From Planctomycetes bacterium B3_Pla (lineage in GTDB: Bacteria > Planctomycetota > Phycisphaerae > Sedimentisphaerales > Anaerobacaceae), in the NCBI GenBank assembly GCA_005223045.1, contig NJBM01000019.1, positions 45,187 to 109,186 of the forward strand: a stretch of DNA of 64,000 nt, read 5' to 3'. The notes beneath the pieces were generated by a model. The model ran no database searches and had not been told where the DNA came from. It saw nothing but the letters and a program-made list of their open reading frames with translations. A program made the translations under genes and the position numbers. Positions 56,358 to 64,000 of this stretch are shown piece after piece (position 1 is the stretch's first letter; every line of letters begins with the position of its first letter).

Positions 56358-57380
56358 TCAACACTTTAGTTCTTCCCGAATCAGGCAGCCGTTACAAGGG
56401 CAGAAGGCTCGAATATTCTCTTCGGGCGTGGCGGGCGGCACTTCACAGCCCGGCATCAGGATGAATTTGTCCGGCACCGTTTTCAGACACTCCCTGGCGG
56501 TTTCGGCAACATCTTCCGGAGTGCCCTCAAACAGAACCCCCGCCGGGTTGAAATTCCCGCAGAGCGTAACTTCGGGCCCGACAAGCTCTCTGGCTTTGGC
56601 AAGAGGAACCATCCAGTCAACGTCGATGATGTCTGCACCGCTGTCAGGCATGAATTGCACAATATTGGATATATTGCCGCAGATGTGTAGTTTCACGGCA
56701 CCGCCGGCTTCGTGAATAGCCTCGATCAGCTTTTGTTCCAAAGGCAACACAAGTTCGGAATACATGTTCGGCGTGACCAGGCTCGCCGCCGCGTCGCCAA
56801 TCCCGATCATGTCGGCGCCGGCTTTGACCTGGGCGACGGCAAAGGCAATTGCATTTTGGATGATAATCTCACCTGCTTCAACAAACATCTCCGGCTTATC
56901 TATCAGATCCATCATCGTGCTCTCTACGCCCCGCAGATCTCCGTACTCGGCGATGGGGCCTTCCACCCAACCCAGCACGCTGTGGGTCTGTCCAACCTGG
57001 GCGGCCATCTTCCGAACGCTCTCGATCCGCTGCTTTGTTCGCTCAGCATTCTCAATATCGAGCGGCCTCACGCGTGAAATATCGTCCGAATTCTTTATCA
57101 ATACATCCTTGGGCTTTCCCACCCCATCCGGCGGATACTCGAACTCCATGCCGTACGCAGATGCTTCTCGCCAGGGATCGCTTATCGCGCTTATCTGATC
57201 GAGATTGAACGCCTGCGTGACCGCGAGCTGCGCCTCGACCAGGACATCTCCATCGAGGTAATAATCCCTGTAAGTATGCCCTACGAAATTGGCCGACCAT
57301 GCCATGAAAATAGGAGTGACAGCGGGGCGATCGTAAGAACCACCATTGAGAATTGCGTAAACTCTTTCTTTCGGAGTCAT
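56358..57380 (-). CDS. Uroporphyrinogen decarboxylase-family methyltransferase-like protein
   Basis: 340 residues, preceded by AGGTGA. A TIM barrel with the URO-D pattern MTPKERVYAILNGGSYDRPAVTP, GWVEGPIAEYGDLRGVE and ADMIGIGDAAASLVTPNMY. The zinc-type ligands KLHICGN and MPGCEVPPATPEEN match MtaA/CmuA-like corrinoid methyltransferases rather than true HemE. The likely role is methyl transfer to or from a corrinoid protein, but no partner is nearby. Downstream of rnpA by 30 bp on the same strand. Confidence 0.82.
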   Translation of the reverse strand: MTPKERVYAILNGGSYDRPAVTPIFMAWSANFVGHTYRDYYLDGDVLVEAQLAVTQAFNLDQISAISDPWREASAYGMEFEYPPDGVGKPKDVLIKNSDDISRVRPLDIENAERTKQRIESVRKMAAQVGQTHSVLGWVEGPIAEYGDLRGVESTMMDLIDKPEMFVEAGEIIIQNAIAFAVAQVKAGADMIGIGDAAASLVTPNMYSELVLPLEQKLIEAIHEAGGAVKLHICGNISNIVQFMPDSGADIIDVDWMVPLAKARELVGPEVTLCGNFNPAGVLFEGTPEDVAETARECLKTVPDKFILMPGCEVPPATPEENIRAFCPCNGCLIREELKC

Positions 57381-57390
57381 GAATCACCTA

Positions 57391-57427
57391 ATTGATTTTC
57401 GATTTAAGATTTACGATTTGAGATTTC
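57391..57427. repeat. Family C GATTTACGATTTGAGATTTC repeat
   Basis: TTTTCGATTTAAGATTTACG-type units lie between the UroD-family gene and rnpA and supply the last codons and stop of rnpA. Confidence 0.55.
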
Positions 57428-57860
57428 TCTGGCACGCAGCAGTTACAAGGGTCAGGAATGAGGCTTTCACTTCCTCGAATGTCGGCACCTTTCGTATCGC
57501 GTATTGCGTAGTGCGTATTGCGTCTTGTCCATTGTGGTTTTTTTTCGCACGACGCATCACGCACGACGCACGACGATTTGGCCGGCGAGGCGAAATCATA
57601 AGCAGATAATCGAAGCCGGTCGGAATCTGCTCCTGGCTTTGCCGAAACGCCTCCCGCAGCAGACGCTTGAGCCGATTACGCACAACCGCATTGCCGTGAG
57701 ATTTGCCTACGGATACACCCAGCCGAGAATAGCCGCAATCATTTTCCGCCATATAAAGAGTGAGCAGACTATTGCTCGAACGCCGGCCACGGTCCAGAAC
57801 CGCCTTGAATTGCCGGTTGCTGATAAGCCTTTTCCTTTTTGGAAACGAGAGCCGCTTCAT
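57411..57860 (-). CDS. rnpA: Ribonuclease P protein component with repeat insertion
   Basis: 149 residues from ATG 57860; family members are usually 110-125. Conserved parts: LSFPKRKRLISNRQFKAVL, RLGVSVGKSHGNAVVRNRLK and RLLREAFRQ with DYLLMISPR. Then nucleotides 57492-57581 encode about 30 extra residues (RRASCVMRRAKKNHNGQDAI) that are a family A hairpin repeat, before the family resumes at KVPTFEEVKASF. The last codons (RNLKS) also lie in a repeat. It binds RNase P RNA. rpmH is not found upstream, which is unusual. Removing the insert gives about 119 residues, a normal length. Confidence 0.9.
   Translation of the reverse strand: MKRLSFPKRKRLISNRQFKAVLDRGRRSSNSLLTLYMAENDCGYSRLGVSVGKSHGNAVVRNRLKRLLREAFRQSQEQIPTGFDYLLMISPRRPNRRASCVMRRAKKNHNGQDAIRTTQYAIRKVPTFEEVKASFLTLVTAACQRNLKS
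57492..57581. repeat. Family A hairpin repeat inside rnpA
   Basis: CGCGTATTGCGTAGTGCGTA on the left faces CGACGCATCACGCACGACGC on the right, with a T-rich loop. Both arms match intergenic copies at 15018 and 31921. Confidence 0.8.
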
Positions 57861-58076
57861 AAAAACAAAATCAAATATCAAATAGCAAAATGCAAAATTA
57901 TGGAGCCGCTTCGCGGTCTGTTACGCTATTTTCTATTTGCGATACTTCGGCTTCGCCCAGAGCTTGTCGAACGGGATAAGTTTGTGATTTGACGGGCAAC
58001 AATCGGCAATCCACCGTAAGGCGTCCCCTAGGGAGAAAATCGCAAATCCCCAATTCTTTAAAGATCATTGAGGCTC
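57861..58076. other. 216-bp intergenic region before rnpA
   Basis: No gene and no rpmH. It contains AATATCAAATAGCAAAATGC-like and AATCGGCAATCCACC/ATCGCAAATCC low-complexity runs (family C style) and nothing else I can assign. Confidence 0.5.
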
Positions 58077-59636
58077 TTACTTAGCATCGACGGTCACGCC
58101 GGGCCAATCGTCCGTCCGGAACGGCGAAGCTGGCAGACCGTCTTTGTTATAGAGGTTGCATACCGGGTTGTCGGCCCAGGCGTAGCGCACGGCGACAGGC
58201 CTGGAGACACCATCGCTGCCGACCACAACCGTTTCGCCGTCTATCTCGGCATCGGCCCAGACAAACTTGCGGTTCGCTCCGGCGATGGCAAAACCCTTCA
58301 ACGGTTCATCATCACGGCCAACAAGACCGCCGCCAACGTGATTGAAACTCAGCCTTATCTTACCTCTCTCAACTTTCATCGACTTGTAAATAGGCCCGGA
58401 ATAGACCAGCTTCTTTTTGTATGTTTGGCCCAAAGCCCACAGCGCCAGGCGCTTGCCGACATCCTGCTTGTTCTTCGGATGTATGTCTTTGGCTTCGCCG
58501 ATGTCTATAATCGTCGCCATCCCCGCATTGGGCAAAGACAGCGCCATTGTCTGCGCCTCGCGAAGCTCCGCCCAGTCGCTTTCGCCCGGCTCAGGTTTGA
58601 TATCTTTAAAATTGGCCAACTGCACGAAAAGGAAAGGAAAATCACCCTGCCCCCAATCTTTGCGCCAGTTCGTTATCATCGCAGCAAACAGCTTGCGATA
58701 CTGATAAGCCCGGCCTGCGTTCGATTCACCCTGATACCATATCGCACCCTGTATGCCGTAAGGGATCAGCGGTGCAATCATTGCATTGTACAAACCCGCC
58801 GGCGAGTGAGGGTGCCCCGGCCTACGCGGCTCACGAGGTCTGCCCGGGGGCTTGTTGCCTTCGGCTTTGGCTGTTTCAACGGCTTGTTTCCATTCTTGAA
58901 ATTTCAGCTCAAATTCCTTCTTCGCCTGTGGATAATTCGCGATTATATTCTTTTGGCGAGTCAAAATAGGCTCAAAATCCGCTTCGGCCTCGAGCACCTC
59001 ATGTCTTGTCCACGCTTCAGCCGGGGTGCCGCCCCACGATGTGTGGATCAGGCCAATCGGCACGCCAAGCTCCTTGTGCAGCTCTCTGCCGAAGAAATAG
59101 GCCACCGCTGAAAAGCCCGGCACCGTTTCAGAACTGCACGATGTCCAACTGCCTTCGCAATCCGACTGCGGCTCCTGGGCCACCTTCCGCGTTACCGTGA
59201 ACAGCCGAATATCCGGATAATCGGCATCGGCGATCTCCTGCTCGGCGTTAGCCGAAGCCTTCACCGACCATTGCATGTTCGACTGGCCCGAACAGACCCA
59301 GACCTCGCCGGCCATGATATTCTTGATCGTTATCTCGTTCTTGCCGGTGAGAGTCATCTGATAGGGTCCGCCCACCTTCGGTGAGTTCATCTTGAACGCC
59401 CACTTGCCCTCTTTGTCGGCGGTGACCGCCCATTTCATGCTAATCCAGCTAACGCCGACCATAACCTCTTCGCCCGGGTCGGCCCAGCCCCAGATAGAGA
59501 CTTTCTCGTCCCTCTGGAGCACCATGTTATCGCCGATTACAGCCGGCAGCCTGATATCGGCAAGAACCACTCCGGCAGGCAACAGGGCCAAGACCAATAT
59601 CAGCCCACCGATCAACTTGATTCTCTTGTAACTCAT
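58077..59636 (-). CDS. Sialate O-acetylesterase (SGNH fold)
   Basis: 519 residues with a signal peptide (LIGGLILVLALLPAGVVLA). An N-terminal Ig-like domain opens IRLPAVIGDNMVLQRDEKVS; the SGNH nucleophile is in VWVCSGQSNMQW. Further blocks are GLIHTSWGGTPAEAWTRHEVL and AIWYQGESNAGRAYQYRKLF, and a DIHPKNKQDVGKRLALWAL block with the catalytic Asp/His. It removes acetyl groups from sialic acids or other glycans outside the cytoplasm. Good length for the family. Confidence 0.93.
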   Translation of the reverse strand: MSYKRIKLIGGLILVLALLPAGVVLADIRLPAVIGDNMVLQRDEKVSIWGWADPGEEVMVGVSWISMKWAVTADKEGKWAFKMNSPKVGGPYQMTLTGKNEITIKNIMAGEVWVCSGQSNMQWSVKASANAEQEIADADYPDIRLFTVTRKVAQEPQSDCEGSWTSCSSETVPGFSAVAYFFGRELHKELGVPIGLIHTSWGGTPAEAWTRHEVLEAEADFEPILTRQKNIIANYPQAKKEFELKFQEWKQAVETAKAEGNKPPGRPREPRRPGHPHSPAGLYNAMIAPLIPYGIQGAIWYQGESNAGRAYQYRKLFAAMITNWRKDWGQGDFPFLFVQLANFKDIKPEPGESDWAELREAQTMALSLPNAGMATIIDIGEAKDIHPKNKQDVGKRLALWALGQTYKKKLVYSGPIYKSMKVERGKIRLSFNHVGGGLVGRDDEPLKGFAIAGANRKFVWADAEIDGETVVVGSDGVSRPVAVRYAWADNPVCNLYNKDGLPASPFRTDDWPGVTVDAK

Positions 59637-60369
59637 CTTTTCAACTCCTTTGCAATGTGATTACAGCAAAACCTAATTATATTGATCCAGGATCAGAAAC
59701 TTTCTACGAGGAAACGACCATCCCGGCTATTAAATCAACTCTGCCCCAAAAATGCAACTATTCCGGTTCCGTCTTTAGTTTTTTTGGGCTCCGGACGATT
59801 CTTCTCGGTCGTCTCGCGCGCCGAATACACCGATGATGGTTCTTAGAACGTGTGTGAGAAGCTTCTTTGTTGTGGCGTGGGCATCTTGCCCATGTGTTGC
59901 ATGGCCGTCCTGGCCCTGCAAATTGGCTTTTCTCCACGGGCGGGATGCCCGTGCCACTTCTCATACACGCTCTTAGTGCCGAGTTTTGATCCTTCGACTG
60001 CGCTTGGGACAGGGTCTTCAGTCGCGCAGCGTTTCGCATCAAACACGCAGGGGGGTAAAAGCAAAAATAAAAAAGTTGAAAAAAAGTTTTATTCCCGCTC
60101 ACACAACAACTTACCGTAAGAACTGGCCCTACAGTTTTGTAGATTTTCGATCAAATCGTGCAGGTTGCCCCTATTAGGGGGGGTCTTTCTGCGCGCCGCC
60201 GGAGGCCCCCGCTGTCATTCCTGTGAAACCTTGTCCTGAGCAAGGTCGAAGGAACAGTCCCGTAAGGGACACCTTAGGCGGAATCCAGAGGGTATGGGCA
60301 ACCCTTCGGCTTCGCTCAGGCCAGGCCCGATTGCCCCGCCGTAGGGCGTCCCTTAGGGAATGCTGAAAA
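59637..60369. other. Gene-poor stretch of dispersed repeats
   Basis: No supported gene. It contains GGGCATCTTGCCCATG with GCATGGCCGTCCTGGCC and GGGCGGGATGCCCGTGCC (59878-59957), and a CCTTGTCCTGAGCAAGGTCG segment (60228-60247), all of the dispersed-repeat style. Frames through it give Arg/His-rich junk such as GHATHGQDAHATTKK. Confidence 0.55.
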
Positions 60370-60626
60370 AGAGACAATTGCGATGAGAGAATAATGAACT
60401 TATGGATTTCGGCCAAAGGAGTGTTATACTGAGACTCTGAGAGTTCCAATGTGGCCGCTAATACTGGGAGAGTTATATGGCGGACAAAGAGATAGGTTTG
60501 CGAAACACCCGGATTGATCGAGTTTTCCGCATAACATGCATATTGGAGTGTTATCGAGATAGAAAATGGCCGAAAAGACCAGTTTTTCCGCCCTGAGGAT
60601 ATCTCATCCGGGGAGTTATCAGGAAA
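60370..60626 (+). repeat. 257-bp direct repeat, copy R1
   Basis: About 95% identical by eye to 61704-61961, same orientation. The 3' part holds a GGCCGAAAA/TTTTTCCGCC stem and a CCTGA...TCAGG stem. It ends 58 bases before the first small membrane-protein gene. A 26-codon frame (MAEKTSFSALRIS...) starts at 60565 and is partly preserved in R2. Confidence 0.9.
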
Positions 60627-60684
60627 ACCATATAATAACTTGTTAGAAGTGGCCTCTAATTCTCGAGAGCCGGGAGCCAGTACT

Positions 60685-61101
60685 ATGGAGATTACGCTTC
60701 TAATCAGCTTAACGGCAGTGATCGTTTCAGTAGCTGCCTACCTACGATGGAGCAGAACAAACAAGGAGAACCGTAGACTCCGAAACATTAAATTGAAGGA
60801 CGAAACACTAACGTTGACCACAGAATTGCTCATGCTGCAACATGAGCTTCAAAACAAACTCGGTGTTGATTTTTTGGAGGAGTTGAAAGCTAACATGGAC
60901 GAGGAGACCTTTGCATCCGTAATTGAGGAGGTGCAGTGGTTGACTATGCAGGAACAAATCATCTCAACTGGAAGAGAAATCTTGTTTGCTCTCGAATCTG
61001 ATTTTGATCCTGTCAATGTAGAGATTATATACAAACACAACCAAATGATACTTACTCAAACTCGGGAACTCGCGAACGGGCTTGAACTCCTGATGTCTTA
61101 A
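60685..61101 (+). CDS. Small membrane-anchored coiled-coil protein A
   Basis: 138 residues from ATG 60685, preceded by GGGAG. One N-terminal transmembrane helix (TLLISLTAVIVSVAAYLRW), then ENRRLRNIKLKDETLTLTTE and a long amphipathic helix (LLMLQHELQNKLGVDFLEEL), ending FDPVNVEIIYKHNQMILTQT. It shares this layout with the next gene (ENRLLRN, LDPVQLQEI), so they appear to be paralogues. Family unknown. It lies between the two direct repeats. Confidence 0.7.
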   Translation: MEITLLISLTAVIVSVAAYLRWSRTNKENRRLRNIKLKDETLTLTTELLMLQHELQNKLGVDFLEELKANMDEETFASVIEEVQWLTMQEQIISTGREILFALESDFDPVNVEIIYKHNQMILTQTRELANGLELLMS

Positions 61102-61151
61102 GTCGGTCGTTCAGCTAGGATGGCGCTATCCGTTATTACGCACCCTTAAGA
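61096..61151 (+). other. Inverted repeat between the two small membrane-protein genes
   Basis: TCTTAAG (61096-61102, overlapping the stop codon) pairs with CTTAAGA (61145-61151), enclosing GGAT/ATCC around GGCGCT (61118-61131). It has no T-run. It could be an RNA stem or a recombination site. Confidence 0.4.
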
Positions 61152-61173
61152 TAGAGAAAAGAGGCTTGCACAG

Positions 61174-61602
61174 ATGGAAATAGCAATAGCTTTGGCAGGA
61201 CTAATTATTGCAATTCTAATATTTGCAAGAAAGGGTAAATGGGGCACAGAAAATAGGTTACTTCGAAATGCACGAATGAGAACTGAGCTTTTAGTTGAGC
61301 TCTCACGGTTGAGAGACCTTCAAGCTCAGGTGGAGATAGTACTGCATCCTCTTGTTCTCGAACACATGAAAGAACTATTGGGCGAGGATCAGGTGATCGC
61401 TGACCGAGTCGAGGATTTTCATAAGCAAGTAGAACAAACCGAATTAGCAATCACGTTGTTCGAAAAACTTGACGATGCTGAGCTAGACCCAGTCCAACTA
61501 CAGGAAATTCGCACAGTCTTTAGGGAGTCAGAGCGATTTTGTCGCGTTATTCTGAAAGCAACTCCAGAATCTCTCCGAAGAGAAAATCTCTTTGGTCATT
61601 AG
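61174..61602 (+). CDS. Small membrane-anchored coiled-coil protein B
   Basis: 142 residues. An N-terminal transmembrane segment (IAIALAGLIIAILIFARKG) is followed by ENRLLRNARMRTELLVELS and an amphipathic helix rich in Glu/Leu, then LDPVQLQEIRTVFRESERF. Same order and motifs as protein A, 72 bp upstream. No recognised family. Likely an operon pair; the function could be membrane sensing or effector anchoring, which is inference from topology. Confidence 0.7.
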   Translation: MEIAIALAGLIIAILIFARKGKWGTENRLLRNARMRTELLVELSRLRDLQAQVEIVLHPLVLEHMKELLGEDQVIADRVEDFHKQVEQTELAITLFEKLDDAELDPVQLQEIRTVFRESERFCRVILKATPESLRRENLFGH

Positions 61603-61703
61603 ATCCAGTCAGTGCCAAACTTCTAGAGGACACAAGGGGTCAGGCTTTGTATTTTGCAGTCGGTAGGATGGGTCCCGGCGCGCCGGGGTTGCCCACGCTG
61701 CAA

Positions 61704-61961
61704 AAGAGGGAATTGTGATGAAAGAACAATGAACTTATGGATTTTGGCCAAAGGAGTGTTATACTGAGACTCCGAGAGTTCCAATGTGGCCGCTAATACT
61801 GGGAGAGTCCTGTGGCGGACAAAGAGATAGGTTTGCCAAACACCCGGATTAATCGAGTTTTCCGCATAACCTGCATATTGGAGTGTTATCGAGATAGAAA
61901 ATGGCCGAAAAGACCAGCTTTTCCGCCCTGAGGATATCTCAGCCGGGGAGTTATCAGGAAA
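61704..61961 (+). repeat. 257-bp direct repeat, copy R2
   Basis: Second copy of R1, ending 28 bases before the AAA-TOPRIM start codon. About a dozen substitutions in 257. The short frame at 61901 reads on to a stop at 62014, overlapping the ATPase start. The 100 bases before R2 hold a 14-bp perfect palindrome CCCGGCGCGCCGGG (61674-61687). Confidence 0.9.
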
Positions 61962-61989
61962 CTTTAGAATATTATGTTCGACCTACACA

Positions 61990-63702
61990 ATGCGTATTAA
62001 ACGACTACTCTTAGAGAATTTTGGCCCTTTCCACAGATATGACATACCCTTTGTGGATACGCCATCAGCATGTGTTCTTCTTACAGGCAAGAACAATGAA
62101 GGTAAATCTAATATAATTCTTGCACTAAAACTACTATCTTCCGCTTGTAGGTCAGTTGGTAAGCGTAAAATGCTTATCGTTTTAGATGACAATGAGTATT
62201 TCAAGCTGCCTCAGCAAGACATTGATAGGATTAGTATCGGTAGAATTCTTCATAACTACAGTGGCGAATGCGCTCGCATACATTGTACATTTGATGACGA
62301 TTTTCAGGTCACAATATACCTGAACGAAAAACACAATCTAATATATGCAGACTACGGTGGTGTAATACCAAAAGATTCAACAGACATACTCGGCTTTATT
62401 CCTCCGTTAGGACCGTTGGCTGAAACGGAGGAATTATTGTCATCTAAGTATATTCGAGCATGTATTAATACCAGCCTTGCTCCTCGCCATTTGCGAAATC
62501 ATCTATACCAAATTCTTGGCTATGATGAGTACCCAATGGTGCAAGAGATAATTAACACAACATGGTCCAATATCAAATTACTAGACTACGAGTTAAACTA
62601 CGAAGAAAACATCCTCAGTTGCTACTTCAAAGAAGGTAGAATTGAACGTGAAATTGGGTGGGCTGGCCAGGGATTGCAGGTGTGGTTTCAGATCATTACA
62701 CACTTAATTCGTTTACGTAGCTCATCAGTACTAGTCTTAGACGAACCAGAGATAAATTTACACGCAGAGAAACAAAATGATCTAATTCAGGTTTTAAAAG
62801 AACACCACACAGGCAGTGTAATCATCGCTACACATTCTATTGAGCTGATGAATAATGTTGATGTGAGCCACATAATCCATGTACAGAAGAAATCTAGAAA
62901 GCCAACCATAAAAAGCACTGCAAATCGAGCGAATCTAGAGCTTGTACGATCTCAAGTTGGCAGTAACTTTAATTTAATTGCATCACAGTTCGAAACATTC
63001 GAGACAATACTATATACAGAGGATGGGAGTGATTTTAAGATAATTCAAGACCTTGCAAATGCATTTGGATTCAATTGCTCCATCTTTAGTATCCCACTTC
63101 ATGGATTTAGTGAATATCCTAAAGCACTATGCTATCGAGAAGCATATCGTATGCTTATAGGAGGCAAAGTTTCTCACACTGTGTTTCTTGACAGGGATTA
63201 TTACCCAGAACGTCATCTTGTAAAAGTTCAAGACGATTTAGCATGTGGCGATATATCTACACTTTATACACCTGGTAAAGAAATTGAAAATCTATTTCTA
63301 TCGCCAAGCACTCTGAACATAGTTATCCCAGAAGCATTTCAAGAAGTGTTTGGTTGTTTTTGGGATAGGTTCATTGATTCTGAGAGACTGGATGCTTATG
63401 GTAGCTATCTTACCCTTCACAAACAGTTTCTTGATCCAAAGTTGGACATGAAAACAATCACAAAAAAATATACTCCTACATTCAATGCCAAATGGAATGA
63501 TAAATCTCAGAGACACACAATTATTCCAGGCAAGAAAGCTCTACAACAATTGAGGGGCTTTTATCGTGATAAAACAGGCAAGAACTTAACAATGCCAATG
63601 CTAATTAGAGCAGTTGCCAAAGCCAATGATAAAGAAGCAAGAAGTATTGTTGGTCAAGCACTGGGAAAAATACGGAAGAGAAAACAAACGCTACATTATT
63701 AA
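61990..63702 (+). CDS. AAA ATPase-TOPRIM fusion (OLD/PARIS-like defence protein)
   Basis: 570 residues. The N-terminal strand MRIKRLLLENFGPFHRYDI precedes a Walker A in LLTGKNNEGKSNIILAL; signature and Walker B region: GWAGQGLQVWFQ, SVLVLDEPEINLH, then IIATHSIELM. After residue 330 a TOPRIM-like domain follows: ILYTEDGSDFKIIQDLANAF (acidic Glu/Asp), HTVFLDRDYYPE (DxD) and KEIENLFLSP. This order is that of OLD nucleases and of fused AriA-AriB-like (DUF4435) proteins. The gene is clearly AT-rich against the rest of the window, suggesting horizontal transfer. Confidence 0.85.
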   Translation: MRIKRLLLENFGPFHRYDIPFVDTPSACVLLTGKNNEGKSNIILALKLLSSACRSVGKRKMLIVLDDNEYFKLPQQDIDRISIGRILHNYSGECARIHCTFDDDFQVTIYLNEKHNLIYADYGGVIPKDSTDILGFIPPLGPLAETEELLSSKYIRACINTSLAPRHLRNHLYQILGYDEYPMVQEIINTTWSNIKLLDYELNYEENILSCYFKEGRIEREIGWAGQGLQVWFQIITHLIRLRSSSVLVLDEPEINLHAEKQNDLIQVLKEHHTGSVIIATHSIELMNNVDVSHIIHVQKKSRKPTIKSTANRANLELVRSQVGSNFNLIASQFETFETILYTEDGSDFKIIQDLANAFGFNCSIFSIPLHGFSEYPKALCYREAYRMLIGGKVSHTVFLDRDYYPERHLVKVQDDLACGDISTLYTPGKEIENLFLSPSTLNIVIPEAFQEVFGCFWDRFIDSERLDAYGSYLTLHKQFLDPKLDMKTITKKYTPTFNAKWNDKSQRHTIIPGKKALQQLRGFYRDKTGKNLTMPMLIRAVAKANDKEARSIVGQALGKIRKRKQTLHY

Positions 63703-64000
63703 AATCGAACAAAGGGATCAAGCGTACCCGCTAAAGCGGTCCGCTCATCCCTAGCGTTAGCACCTTGATTCTTAGGAGAACACAATATGTCATGGTCAAC
63801 TTCAGAGAGCAAGTACAACTGTGATATGTGTGGCAAGCCAAGCAAGGGGAAACTAGGGGAAACTAGGGACAGCGGGGCTGTTGAAAAAGTCCCCTGATTC
63901 TGATATATATATATTATCAGTAGTGGGGGCCAACTTCAAGCACGGAGGCTTAGTTGTGATAGGCAATCAGGAACGCTGGCAGGAAGAGTTGTTTGTTGCT
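63703..64000. other. Window end, structured and repeat-rich
   Basis: Just after the ATPase: ATCAAG (63718) with CTTGAT (63767), GCTAA with TTAGC and AGCGG/CCGCT nest into one cruciform-like structure. From about 63850 a GGGGAAACTAGG tandem and CTGTTGAAAAAGTCCCCTGA dispersed-style sequence follow. Only one small frame is credible. Confidence 0.4.
63787..63897 (+). pseudogene. Short CxxC frame, probably truncated
   Basis: MSWSTSESKYNCDMCGKPSK and 16 further residues, 36 in total. A good AGGAGA precedes the ATG and the CDMC motif suggests a zinc-ribbon start, but the frame runs into the GGGGAAACTAGG repeat and stops. Probably the 5' end of a gene broken by repeat insertion. Confidence 0.35.

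Noticed and set aside
58068..59111. 347-codon plus-strand frame
   Set aside because: Antisense to the clearly identified sialate O-acetylesterase; composition is Arg/His/Leu-rich as expected of a shadow frame.
59758..60102. 114-codon minus-strand frame and overlapping frames
   Set aside because: Made of dispersed repeat DNA (GQDGHATHGQDAHATT-like); no ribosome-binding site or family.
60565..60645. 26-codon peptide MAEKTSFSALRIS... in R1, also in R2
   Set aside because: Differences between the copies include amino-acid changes, the C-termini diverge and no strong ribosome-binding site is present; kept only as a note in the repeat entries.
61096..63775. Integron cassette sites (attC) after the accessory genes
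   Set aside because: Inverted repeats exist at 61096-61151 and 63715-63773, but neither carries the RYYYAAC and GTTRRRY core pair, and no integrase is present.

Overview
The window reads as a chromosomal piece of a planctomycete, most likely Phycisphaerae (Sedimentisphaerales-like). This rests on family recognition, not a search. The pointers are very large secreted proteins, PQQ-type propellers joined to a methyltransferase-like domain, a dockerin-like EF-hand pair in a beta-helix protein, a sialate O-acetylesterase, and short hairpin-forming repeats in many intergenic gaps and inside some genes.

Layout. 0.1-4.7 kb: proline genes proA and proB (minus strand), separated by a two-gene AAA ATPase + RloB defence module. 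4.8 kb: tRNA-Gly(TCC). 5.1-17.7 kb: exported proteins, namely a subtilisin-like protease, two tandem methyltransferase/PQQ-propeller paralogues and a beta-helix/dockerin protein. 17.8-25.0 kb: a minus-strand type IV pilus/type II secretion-like operon starting with a PilM-PilN fusion and ending with a coiled-coil lipoprotein. 25.1-31.9 kb: mtaB, a large carbohydrate-binding-type exported protein, a nitronate monooxygenase-like enzyme and an entericidin-like peptide. 32.0-34.4 kb: a two-domain glycosyltransferase. 35.0-40.4 kb: a sulfur/Fe-S operon (serine acetyltransferase, nadA, metY-like, nifU, nifS). 40.4-48.7 kb: an amplified histidine kinase-response regulator cassette with three full kinases, two full regulators, two regulator stubs and one kinase fragment. 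48.9-50.1 kb: two small conserved proteins and a bacterial histone. 50.6-56.3 kb: alpha-glucan genes (glycosyltransferase, GH57, debranching enzyme) and a lectin-fold exported protein. 56.4-59.6 kb: a UroD-family protein, rnpA and a sialate esterase. 59.6-64 kb: an AT-richer accessory tail with two ~257-bp direct repeats, two related small membrane proteins and an AAA-TOPRIM fusion.

Themes. (1) An ATPase + TOPRIM-type defence architecture occurs twice, split at the left end and fused at the right end. (2) Several small palindromic or low-complexity repeats have entered coding sequence in frame, including rnpA and the debranching enzyme; one 24-bp perfect palindrome is read in two frames in two genes. 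(3) The two-component cluster preserves successive stages of cassette duplication and decay.
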